This document shows positions 37,388 through 44,987 of a DNA stretch of 64,000 nt, piece by piece (positions within the stretch are counted from its first letter, which is position 1; every line of letters begins with the position of its first letter). Origin of the DNA: Bernardetia sp. MNP-M8 (lineage in GTDB: Bacteria; Bacteroidota; Bacteroidia; Cytophagales; Bernardetiaceae); contig NZ_CP147012.1 in NCBI RefSeq assembly GCF_037126285.1, positions 1,736,001-1,800,000 of the forward strand, given 5' to 3'. The notes under the pieces were generated by a model, which was not told the origin of the DNA, did not search any database, and worked only from the letters and a program-made list of their open reading frames with translations. Both the position numbers and the translations under genes were made by a program.

Positions 37388-37927
37388 ATGCAAATCAAAA
37401 AAGACGATAGCCTTTTACTTTTCATTGATGTACAAGAAAAATTATTTCCTCATATAGACAAGCATTTTGAATTAGAAAAAAAACTCAATCAACTTGTTGA
37501 AGGAATGCAGGTTTTAGATATTCCAATTATTGTTACAGAACAATACACAAAAGGATTAGGAAAAACCATCGAATCTGTTTCTAAGAACTTAAATGATGTT
37601 CCTACTTTCGAAAAAATGACTTTTAGTTGTATGCGAAATCCAGAACTTGCAGCAGCCATCGAACAAAGTGGAAAAAGAACAATCATTTTAGCAGGAATAG
37701 AAGCGCATATTTGTGTTCTTCAAACAGCTTTAGACTTGTGTGCAGAAGGATTTGATGTTGCTTTGGTTCTAGATGCAGTGGGTTCTAGAAGTGAAGAAAA
37801 TAAAAGTATTTCGGTGTTGAGATTACAAAATAAAGTAGCTTTTACAAGTGTAGAATCTGTACTTTTTGAGCTTTGTGAGTTGGCAGGAACGGAAGAATTT
37901 AAAGCTATTTCTAGGATTATTAAATAG
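37388..37927 (+). CDS. Isochorismatase-fold cysteine hydrolase
   Basis: The 179-residue protein has the family's catalytic Asp in 'LLLFIDVQEKLFPHI' (near residue 14), a cis-peptide region and the nucleophilic Cys in 'LAGIEAHICVLQTALDL' (near residue 117). Its compact size matches the YcaC-like branch, whose substrates are mostly unknown, rather than nicotinamidases with extra metal ligands. It is cytoplasmic. The ATPase gene at 37934 starts only 6 bases after its stop, but that gene belongs to an unrelated functional class. Confidence 0.85.
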   Translation: MQIKKDDSLLLFIDVQEKLFPHIDKHFELEKKLNQLVEGMQVLDIPIIVTEQYTKGLGKTIESVSKNLNDVPTFEKMTFSCMRNPELAAAIEQSGKRTIILAGIEAHICVLQTALDLCAEGFDVALVLDAVGSRSEENKSISVLRLQNKVAFTSVESVLFELCELAGTEEFKAISRIIK

Positions 37928-37933
37928 AAAAAT

Positions 37934-39145
37934 ATGTTTACCAAATTTAGAGTACGAAATTTCAAGACTCATTTAGATACAGAAATAGAACTAAAAGACC
38001 TTACTTTATTGATCGGTTCGAATAACTCTGGAAAAACCAATCTTTTGAAAGCAATTAGTTTTTTTTCGGAGATTGTTAGAGGTAATTTCTATGAAAGAAA
38101 TGATGATATTTTTTATGAAGATTTGCTAAGTTATAGGCATAGTTTACATAATGAAGATATTATTTTAGAATGTAGTTCACTAATAAAGCATGAAAATAAA
38201 AATATATTTTTTAGTTATAAATTAAGCATATATGAACCTCCTTTTGATCAAACAGTGAAACTATCCGAAAAACTTACTTTAATTTTAGATAATGAAACAT
38301 TAAATTTTGAGAATAAAGATTGTGATATATACTCTTTAAAACTACATGAATTAATAGGAGAAGATTATTTAAAAATTAATAATACTTTTAGCTTTAAGCA
38401 TAAAGTTTATAGTCAAATTAAATCTATTGCGAATATTTACTACTTTAATTTTTATCCTCAATTACTTAGAGATTATAGCGAATTAGATAAAAATATTTCT
38501 TTAACATTTAATGAAGCTAATAGAATAGATATTGCTAATTTTGATGAATTGTTTGTATCTATATTTGTTCACATTAAAGACAATGAAAAAAACTCTTATA
38601 ACAAATTTATGTCTTATTTGAGGAGTTTTGAGCCTAGTTTGATAAGTTTAGAAATACAAGATAGTGAGTTAGTTTGGCAGTTTGATTTAGGAAACCATAG
38701 ATTAGTAAGTTTTAATGCCGATGATATTTCAGATGGATTATTGAAAGCTACTGCTATATCATTACTTTGTTCATTAGAAAAAAAACCTGCTGTAATAATG
38801 TTAGAAGAAATTGAAAATGGAATTAATCAAAGTAAAATTCAAGAGTTTTTAGGTTGGCTTAAACATGTTTCTGATAATGGAAAAAATACACAGTTTATCC
38901 TTACTTCTCATAGTCCTTCCGTGATTCGTGAGTTTTCAGATAATTTGAATTCTGTTTATACAGTTCATTTAAAAAGAAAAAAGGGTTATGTAAGTGAAGT
39001 TACCAATCTGAATGAAGCCTTAAAAATGATAAATCGTTTGGGAGGATTAAAAGAAGAAACGGTTGAGGAAGTGGATGGAGTTTTACACATTCGTAAATAT
39101 GCCCTTACCGAGCTTTTTTATGACGGAATTTTGGGAGAATTATAA
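37934..39145 (+). CDS. OLD/RecF-like AAA ATPase of a probable defence pair
   Basis: The 403-residue protein begins 'MFTKFRVRNFKTH' and has Walker A 'LLIGSNNSGKTNLLKAI' (residues 26-42). Walker B is 'VIMLEEIENGINQ' near residue 290, where the Glu-rich ending is typical of OLD and AAA_21/AAA_15 ATPases, and the His switch is 'LTSHSPSVIREF' near 324. There is no C-terminal Toprim domain in this chain. The next gene encodes a Toprim-like protein, so the pair looks like a split version of OLD nucleases or of two-component defence systems such as PARIS or RloA/RloB. Several Asn/Ile-rich stretches have lower GC than the neighbours, which suggests transfer. Confidence 0.75.
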   Translation: MFTKFRVRNFKTHLDTEIELKDLTLLIGSNNSGKTNLLKAISFFSEIVRGNFYERNDDIFYEDLLSYRHSLHNEDIILECSSLIKHENKNIFFSYKLSIYEPPFDQTVKLSEKLTLILDNETLNFENKDCDIYSLKLHELIGEDYLKINNTFSFKHKVYSQIKSIANIYYFNFYPQLLRDYSELDKNISLTFNEANRIDIANFDELFVSIFVHIKDNEKNSYNKFMSYLRSFEPSLISLEIQDSELVWQFDLGNHRLVSFNADDISDGLLKATAISLLCSLEKKPAVIMLEEIENGINQSKIQEFLGWLKHVSDNGKNTQFILTSHSPSVIREFSDNLNSVYTVHLKRKKGYVSEVTNLNEALKMINRLGGLKEETVEEVDGVLHIRKYALTELFYDGILGEL

Positions 39146-39179
39146 ACTAAACTTTTATAGGAAAATAAATTTACCCAAA

Positions 39180-39902
39180 ATGATAGGAATAATTAGTGAT
39201 GGAGATAGTGATTTTGATGTACTCAAAAAACTTGTACAAGCCATCTTTGAAAAGCACAGTCAAAAAAATATTTCTGATGAAGAATTTTATAGGTTTGATA
39301 AAATAAAAACTTTTGACGCTATGCAATCTTACTTTGATGATTGTAGAAAAAAACAAAAAGGATATGGTTTACATGACTTTCACACAAAAGAATTTATCAA
39401 AAATATAATTGAATTTTTAGTAACCTCATTTTACAAACTCACACAAGAAAAAGAAACACCTATCAATAACCAAGACATTATTATTTTTAATGCTGATTCG
39501 GAAATGATAATGGGAAAAAATACGGCATACTTTGAAGAATGGTTATATTTTATTCATCCTGTTTTGTGGAAAGCTATTGAGCATTTTTATGACAAGCTAG
39601 TTTTAGCTGGCTATTCTTATGAACAAATTCCTTTAGTTTTGCCTATTATTCCATTTCCTTGCATCGAAATTTTAGTTCGTGCAGCAATGCCAAATTACGA
39701 TGAAAAATATAGAAACCTAAAAGCAAAACCAGAGCTAAAACAAGAAGTTTGGGGAGTAGATACTATTCCAACAGCTTATAAAAATGGATATATAGCAATG
39801 ACTTTAGAAGACTATATCATTCCTCAAAATATAGAAATGATTTATAAACATATTCCAGAAGCTAGAAAATTTATTCAAATTTTGTCTTTTAATTTGAAAT
39901 AA
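39180..39902 (+). CDS. Toprim-like partner of the AAA ATPase
   Basis: I choose ATG 39180, which yields 240 residues beginning 'MIGIISDGDSDFDVLKKLV'. In-frame starts at 39075 or 39120 would overlap the ATPase gene. The opening resembles the first Toprim motif, with Asp where most families have Glu, and 'QDIIIFNADSEMIMGK' near residue 100 could be the second acidic motif. 'GVDTIPTAYKNGYIAMTLED' follows. Proteins of this size next to OLD-like ATPases (RloB, DUF4276, DUF4435/AriB) are nucleases or effectors of phage defence. The assignment is by pattern and neighbourhood, not by a recognised family. Confidence 0.55.
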   Translation: MIGIISDGDSDFDVLKKLVQAIFEKHSQKNISDEEFYRFDKIKTFDAMQSYFDDCRKKQKGYGLHDFHTKEFIKNIIEFLVTSFYKLTQEKETPINNQDIIIFNADSEMIMGKNTAYFEEWLYFIHPVLWKAIEHFYDKLVLAGYSYEQIPLVLPIIPFPCIEILVRAAMPNYDEKYRNLKAKPELKQEVWGVDTIPTAYKNGYIAMTLEDYIIPQNIEMIYKHIPEARKFIQILSFNLK

Positions 39903-39905
39903 AAA

Positions 39906-40346
39906 TTATCCCAAAACCTCCAATTCACTTTTCTCAAAACGCCCCGAATCCTTCAAATAACCAATAAGAAAAGTACGAAATTCTGTATCAAAATCAGCTT
40001 TATCAAAATTTTCTACTAAAACAGTTTTATCTTCTTCAAACTCTCTATTTTTCCTCAAAAAATCGGGTACATTATGCTGCACAGAAAAACGTAAAAAACG
40101 AATTTCTGTATTTTGAGAATCCTCTTTTATAGCTTCTTTAAACAAGTCAAAACTCTTATTAACTTGTGCTAACTTTGTATAAGGATTCCAAGAAAATTGA
40201 GCCATCATAGACTCACAAGCAGCACAATAAGCCAATAAAAGTGCAGATGGATTTTCTATTTCTTGCAACTGTTTTAAAAGTCTTTCAATTTTGCGTTCAT
40301 TTCCTATCGCTTCAAAGTATTTTTTGCGTGCTTCTTTTTCATTCAT
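39906..40346 (-). CDS. Conserved hypothetical helical protein
   Basis: The 146-residue protein is soluble and helical, with the pattern 'ALLLAYCAACESMMAQFSWN' followed by 'TKLAQVNKSFDLFKEAIKED' and 'TEIRFLRFSVQHNVPDFL', which resembles TPR-like helical pairs. I do not recognise a named family. It is convergent with the Toprim-like gene, only 3 bases apart. Confidence 0.65.
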   Translation of the reverse strand: MNEKEARKKYFEAIGNERKIERLLKQLQEIENPSALLLAYCAACESMMAQFSWNPYTKLAQVNKSFDLFKEAIKEDSQNTEIRFLRFSVQHNVPDFLRKNREFEEDKTVLVENFDKADFDTEFRTFLIGYLKDSGRFEKSELEVLG

Positions 40347-40467
40347 TATAAAAGTAATAAATAGTGAAAGTTTTTTATTAATCTATTTGTAGGTATAAAA
40401 AGTTTGAAAATCAGTTTTATTTTAACCTATTGGTGTTTTAGTGAATCGACACTAATAAAAACGCCTT

Positions 40468-40944
40468 TTACTTCATTTGATGTTTTTCATAATATTCATC
40501 AGCAGGAAGATTTGAGTTTGAAGCAGCAGCCACAGCTAATTCATCACAACGCTCATTTTCTGGAATTCCTGCGTGTCCTTTTACCCATTGAAAAGTTACT
40601 TGATGTTTTCTATAAATCTCTAAAAAACGTTTCCAAAGGTCTGCATTTAGGCGTGGTTCTCCTTTATTAATAAAGTTTTTTTTCTCCCACCCCAATACCC
40701 ATTTTTTTTCTACTGCATCCACTACATATTTCGAATCAGAATAAACTTTTACTTTCATATTTGGTTTTTTGAGTGCTTCTAATCCGATAATGACAGCCAA
40801 AAGTTCCATTCTATTGTTGGTTGTACAGCGAAAACCTGCTGAAAATTCTTTTCGTAATCCTAGCGATTTAGCCATCAAAACTGTTCCATATCCTCCTCGC
40901 CCTGGGTTTCCTTGTGCTGCTCCGTCGGTGTACATTTCTATCAT
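40468..40944 (-). CDS. rnhA: Ribonuclease HI
   Basis: The 158-residue protein has the four catalytic carboxylates of RNase HI: Asp in 'MIEMYTDGAAQGNPGRGGYG', Glu in 'NNRMELLAVI', Asp in 'KVYSDSKYVVD' and Asp in 'PENERCDELA'. 'WVKGHAGIPENERC' holds the His loop. It cuts the RNA strand of RNA-DNA hybrids, as in Okazaki primer removal. Degenerate 7-bp repeats lie directly upstream of its start (40950-40984). Confidence 0.95.
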   Translation of the reverse strand: MIEMYTDGAAQGNPGRGGYGTVLMAKSLGLRKEFSAGFRCTTNNRMELLAVIIGLEALKKPNMKVKVYSDSKYVVDAVEKKWVLGWEKKNFINKGEPRLNADLWKRFLEIYRKHQVTFQWVKGHAGIPENERCDELAVAAASNSNLPADEYYEKHQMK

Positions 40945-40949
40945 TTTGG

Positions 40950-40984
40950 TAGTGATTAGTGGTTAATTTTTAGTGATTAATGAA
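40950..40984. repeat. Degenerate 7-bp tandem repeat at the rnhA start
   Basis: On the plus strand TAGTGAT, TAGTGGT, TAATTTT, TAGTGAT and TAATGAA follow in register, ending five bases from the rnhA start codon on the minus strand. Confidence 0.65.
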
Positions 40985-41085
40985 TACAAGATATATTTTG
41001 ATTAGCAAAAGTAGATAATTCTTTAAAAACTAAAACTTATCTTCAATGTTAATTCCAAATACATTTATTTTTTAAACTCTATTTT

Positions 41086-41451
41086 ATGGAATTAATTAGA
41101 CATTATATTCATTACGTAGCCATTTCTATTGAGGTTTTGGGGATTTTGACGATTATTTTAGGAATTTTTTATGCCTTTTTTCTTGCTCTGACCAAAACCA
41201 ATCAAGATAAATATACGCTTGTCAGACAAAAAATTGGAAAGGCTATTTTATTAGGTTTAGAAATTTTGGTGGCTGCTGATATTATTTCTACTATCGTAAC
41301 CGAACCTACTCTAAATCAAGTTCTTACTTTAGGATTAATTGTTTTGATTCGTACTTTTTTAAGCCTTTCTTTGCAAGTAGAACTAGAAGGTCGTTTCCCT
41401 TGGCAACGTAAAGACATAGAAAAAGAAATTTCTGAAATTGAATCTAATTGA
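41086..41451 (+). CDS. DUF1622 family membrane protein
   Basis: The 121-residue protein has three hydrophobic segments (near residues 11-36, 50-70 and 78-97). Sequences such as 'KIGKAILLGLEILVAADII' and a C-terminal 'LEGRFPWQRKD' are characteristic of DUF1622, an uncharacterised small inner-membrane family. It is monocistronic as far as can be seen. Confidence 0.8.
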   Translation: MELIRHYIHYVAISIEVLGILTIILGIFYAFFLALTKTNQDKYTLVRQKIGKAILLGLEILVAADIISTIVTEPTLNQVLTLGLIVLIRTFLSLSLQVELEGRFPWQRKDIEKEISEIESN

Positions 41452-41676
41452 ATAAAAACACTTTATTATTAAATTATTTCATCGTAAAAAAATGCTTGCT
41501 AATAGAATTTGGAGAGATTTAAAGCTATAAAAATGATTCGTTACATAAAATTGCTCGAAAATTGTATAATAAAAGTTATAAATCAACTACAAACACTCTA
41601 AAAAAATACAGAAGAAATTTTTCTAACCCACTAGATTTTGACAAATAGCATAATTAGTACTACAATGATTGATACA

Positions 41677-42942
41677 ATGAAATTTCTTTTTTGTAAAACC
41701 ATACCTGCAATTTTGCTAGTCATTTCTTGTATAGCGTGTAATACAGAGGAAACAAAATATGCAGAAGACATGAATGCCACAATGCCTTCTGATACACTTT
41801 TAACACCATCCAAATCTAATAATTATACTACAAAAGAGATTGATAGTGTTTCATTTGCTGCTTATAACGATTCTGTTGAAACCATTCTTAGTAATTTACA
41901 GGTAAGTGAAGCACAAGCTCAAGAGCTTTCTGAGTCAATGAGTGAAATGATAGAAGAAGCAAAAAGCCTTCAAAAAAATAAGCCAAATCAAGAAGGAAAT
42001 AGAGGTTTGGAAAGTTTCAAAAAAGATTTACCAAAAGATTTGAGTACTTATTTATATATGAAAGTTGATTCTTTTCCTCAAAAATTATTGCCCAATAACA
42101 CAAAAAATCTGTATATAGGAGCTGCTTCAGAAAATGAAGAACAATATTTATATGGACTTAGTAATGAAGGTAATCTTAAAAAATTAGCAAAACTTCCAAC
42201 TGATTTTTTATTTAATCCCTACAAAAAAACAGAGTCGTATTACAGAGACGGAAAGATTTTTATTTGTTCAGAACAGAGTTATAAAGCAACTGTTATTTGT
42301 GGAATCTTTAATTTTGATTTAGCTAAAAATATGCTCAATTTTGAAGACCAAACAGCCACTGATTTCTCAGTCGAATCTATTTCAAAAGCCCAAAAAGCAG
42401 TAGAAAAAGGTAATATTATCGAAGCTGTAAATTTTTACGAACAAGTTGCCTATCCTCATAATTATATGCAGGTAGAAACTGAAACTATTCATCTACTCAA
42501 AAAAACCTATTTGGTTTTGCAAAGACTAGAAAAACAACAAAAATATGATTCTGCAACGCTTGTTTTGGAAAGTATTTTTGAGTTTTGGGGAACAGAATTT
42601 TTATTAAATATTGAAACTCCACAGCAATTACAAGAGCTTTTTAAAAGTAATAACTTTGAGCTTTCTCAAAAGGAATACATTCAAATTTTAGAAAAATATG
42701 GAAGCCTTCTTCTTCAATCCAAAAAATATCTTGATGCTGTAGAAATAAATAAGAAATTGACTCAAATCACACCTACTTCTGCTCTCGCTTATCTTCAACT
42801 TGGAAATGCCTATTACAACTTGGAACGCTTACAAGACAGCCAAAATGCCTATAAAAAATATAAAGAAATTATAGCTAAAACAGGACAAAAATCTGATAAA
42901 AAAACACTAGAACAAATTGAAAAGCGATTGAATGAAAGATAG
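41677..42942 (+). CDS. Lipoprotein with C-terminal TPR repeats
   Basis: I start at ATG 41677 because it opens a standard lipoprotein signal (MKFLFCKTIPAILLVISCIA, Cys next); the frame is open further upstream. The mature protein of about 400 residues has a low-complexity N-terminal region rich in Ser and Glu, a beta-rich middle, and at its C-terminus at least one clear TPR unit ('ALAYLQLGNAYYNLERLQDS'). The role is unknown; TPRs suggest a protein-binding function at the envelope. Confidence 0.7.
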   Translation: MKFLFCKTIPAILLVISCIACNTEETKYAEDMNATMPSDTLLTPSKSNNYTTKEIDSVSFAAYNDSVETILSNLQVSEAQAQELSESMSEMIEEAKSLQKNKPNQEGNRGLESFKKDLPKDLSTYLYMKVDSFPQKLLPNNTKNLYIGAASENEEQYLYGLSNEGNLKKLAKLPTDFLFNPYKKTESYYRDGKIFICSEQSYKATVICGIFNFDLAKNMLNFEDQTATDFSVESISKAQKAVEKGNIIEAVNFYEQVAYPHNYMQVETETIHLLKKTYLVLQRLEKQQKYDSATLVLESIFEFWGTEFLLNIETPQQLQELFKSNNFELSQKEYIQILEKYGSLLLQSKKYLDAVEINKKLTQITPTSALAYLQLGNAYYNLERLQDSQNAYKKYKEIIAKTGQKSDKKTLEQIEKRLNER

Positions 42943-42948
42943 ATTGCG

Positions 42949-42989
42949 AGGTTGTTGGTATCGCTTCGCTAAAATAATCACAACGACAT
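42949..42989. repeat. Degenerate relative of the 28-bp hairpin repeat
   Basis: GGTTGTTGGTATC and, 20 bases on, CAACGACAT match the reverse complement of the repeat at 10561-10588, with a different centre. Confidence 0.4.
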
Positions 42990-42993
42990 CTAT

Positions 42994-43632
42994 TTAAGAA
43001 TGAAGAGCGATAAATTTATCCACATTCTCATCAGTCAATAATTCTACATTTTGAGTAATTTTTTCAATCTCCCAATTCCACCACTGTATCTTTAATAATG
43101 CCTCAATTTGAGCATCTGAAAATCGTTTTCGAATTACTTTTGCAGGGTTTTCTCCAACAATACTATAGGGTTCTACATCGCTAGTTACAGTTGAATTAGC
43201 TGCTATAATTGCTCCATTGCCTACTTTTACTCCTGCCATAATAGTTACATTGTAACCAATCCAAACATCATTCTGAATTTCTAAATCTCCTTTGTAAGGA
43301 TATTTTTTTCCTTCCATTGCACCTGTCCAATCTTTTCCAAAAATAGCAAAAGGATAAGAAGTAACTGCTTTTGTGAGATGATTTGCACCATTCATAATAA
43401 ATTTTGCATCTGAAGCAATCATACAAAACTTTCCAATGATGAGTTTGTCACCACTAAAATCAAATAAGTATTTTACATTTTTCTCAAAATTATTAACATC
43501 TTCAAAATCATCATAATAGGTATAATCACCCACAATTATATTTGGATTTTTGATGATATTCTTTAAAAAGCAAAGTCTTTCGTAGCCCTCTAAAGGAAAA
43601 ACAGCGTTTTTATTTGGTATATTTGATTTCAT
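42994..43632 (-). CDS. Vat/CatB-like xenobiotic O-acetyltransferase
   Basis: The 212-residue protein has left-handed beta-helix hexapeptide repeats and the hallmark blocks of the xenobiotic acetyltransferase family: 'YTYYDDFEDVNNFEKNV', 'KLIIGKFCMIASDAKFIMNG', 'ANHLTKAVTSYPF' with the catalytic His, 'NDVWIGYNVTIMAGVKVGNG', 'GENPAKVIRKRF' and the closing 'WWNWEIEKI'. Streptogramin A acetyltransferases (Vat) and CatB chloramphenicol acetyltransferases share these features, and the pattern is nearest to Vat. Environmental members may serve other acceptors, so resistance is a possibility, not a finding. Confidence 0.82.
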   Translation of the reverse strand: MKSNIPNKNAVFPLEGYERLCFLKNIIKNPNIIVGDYTYYDDFEDVNNFEKNVKYLFDFSGDKLIIGKFCMIASDAKFIMNGANHLTKAVTSYPFAIFGKDWTGAMEGKKYPYKGDLEIQNDVWIGYNVTIMAGVKVGNGAIIAANSTVTSDVEPYSIVGENPAKVIRKRFSDAQIEALLKIQWWNWEIEKITQNVELLTDENVDKFIALHS

Positions 43633-43677
43633 TTGATAAAGTATAGTTGTGTTACAATGTTAAAAAAATAATCTGAA

Positions 43678-44760
43678 ATGTTCAAAAAAGTAATTTTGCC
43701 TGCTATTGCCTATCTATTTTTTGTGGCTAGTTTTATAAGTCTTTTGCCTATTTGGATAGGAGATTTATTTTCTCATTTCAGAATGTTTTGGGCATTTTTT
43801 AGTGTTATTCTGTTCATTATTTATATTATTTTTTTCAGTCAAAAAAAGATTCATTTCAAAATTGTGATGAGTGTGTTTTTTTCATTGCTTATCAATGTTA
43901 CTAGTTCATATTCATTTTGGACAAATTCTGAAACTTACCAATATTTGTTTTTTGGAAGTCCTACTTTAGAGACTTTTTCCCATTCAAGTCCAAATGAAAA
44001 CGTACAAAAAGATACAACTGTAAAAAGTTTGCTTTTGATGAATGTACTTAGTTCGAATACAAATTATGAAAAAGCACGAGAATTAATCAGAAATGCAGAT
44101 GCTGATTTTGTCGTTATTTTGGAATTAAATAAAAAATGGAAAAATGAATTAAAAGAATTGAATAAAAATTACCCTTATAAATTTACAGAGGTAAGAGAAG
44201 ATAATTTTGGAATGGGAATTTACTCAAAAACTGATTTTACAGATTCTCATATTGTTTTAGGAGATAAATACTTAAATCAAATCAACAAAGAACTAAATGA
44301 AGGACTCAAAAAGTGGAGTTCTGATGTAAATCTTGATATTAGGAAAATAAATGGTGTAGAGTTGAGAGAGCCTGCAATTTTTGTAAAAGGTAAAGCAATA
44401 AACATAATGCTTTTACACCCAATTCCACCAATAAATAGAGATACATACATAAAAAGGAATAAATACTTAGAGAAAAAAGTAGAAGTTATAAGCAAAACAA
44501 ATACTTCAAAAACTCTTTTAGTAGGGGATTTTAATTGCTCTCCCTTCTCTGCTGACTATAAGAAATTTCTAAAACAATCAGGTCTGAAAGATTCCCAACA
44601 AAACTTTGGTTTTCAGCCCACTTGGAATAGTTCTTTTCCTTTTTTGATGCAAACTCAATTGGATCACGTTTGGCATTCTGAGGATATTGAGATTTTGCAC
44701 AGACAAACACTTCCAATTGAAGGTTCTGACCACAAAGCTGTATTGGTTCTTTTTAGATAA
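43678..44760 (+). CDS. Membrane-anchored endonuclease/exonuclease/phosphatase family protein
   Basis: The 360-residue protein has three N-terminal membrane helices (residues 8-30, 36-55 and 61-80) and then an EEP-fold domain. Seen in order are 'LLLMNVLSSNTNY', 'DADFVVILELNKKWKNEL' (catalytic Glu), 'LLVGDFNCSPFSADYKKFL' and 'QLDHVWHSEDIEI' with 'PIEGSDHKAVLVLF' (catalytic His). Such membrane-linked EEP proteins are common in bacteria with unknown substrates, possibly phospholipids or nucleic acids outside the cytoplasm. Confidence 0.82.
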   Translation: MFKKVILPAIAYLFFVASFISLLPIWIGDLFSHFRMFWAFFSVILFIIYIIFFSQKKIHFKIVMSVFFSLLINVTSSYSFWTNSETYQYLFFGSPTLETFSHSSPNENVQKDTTVKSLLLMNVLSSNTNYEKARELIRNADADFVVILELNKKWKNELKELNKNYPYKFTEVREDNFGMGIYSKTDFTDSHIVLGDKYLNQINKELNEGLKKWSSDVNLDIRKINGVELREPAIFVKGKAINIMLLHPIPPINRDTYIKRNKYLEKKVEVISKTNTSKTLLVGDFNCSPFSADYKKFLKQSGLKDSQQNFGFQPTWNSSFPFLMQTQLDHVWHSEDIEILHRQTLPIEGSDHKAVLVLFR

Positions 44761-44811
44761 GGTTTATCAAATCGTAACATTTTCGTAATAAACGGACAAA
44801 TATAGAAATCG

Positions 44812-44819
44812 TAGTTTTG
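44812..44819 (+). promoter_or_regulatory. -7 promoter element of ppk
   Basis: TAGTTTTG matches TAnnTTTG and lies 168 bases upstream of the ppk ATG, leaving a long leader with no strong hairpin. Confidence 0.45.
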
Positions 44820-44987
44820 CATTTTGTTTCGACTCTAGTTTTATCAAAAAACTAAAACAACTTGATTGATACACAGTTTTTTTTGTAATTTGTAACTGCT
44901 CTAGCTAATCTTTACAAAAAGATGCGTTTTTAGTGTAAAAAAGCCATTCCAATCCCGATTGAAGAATAATCTAAGAAGATAATAAAT

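Noticed and set aside
39063-39179. N-terminal extension of the Toprim-like protein
   Set aside because: It would start at TTG inside the ATPase gene and adds residues read out of frame from that gene; ATG 39180 gives a typical beginning. An ATG at 39120 cannot be excluded.
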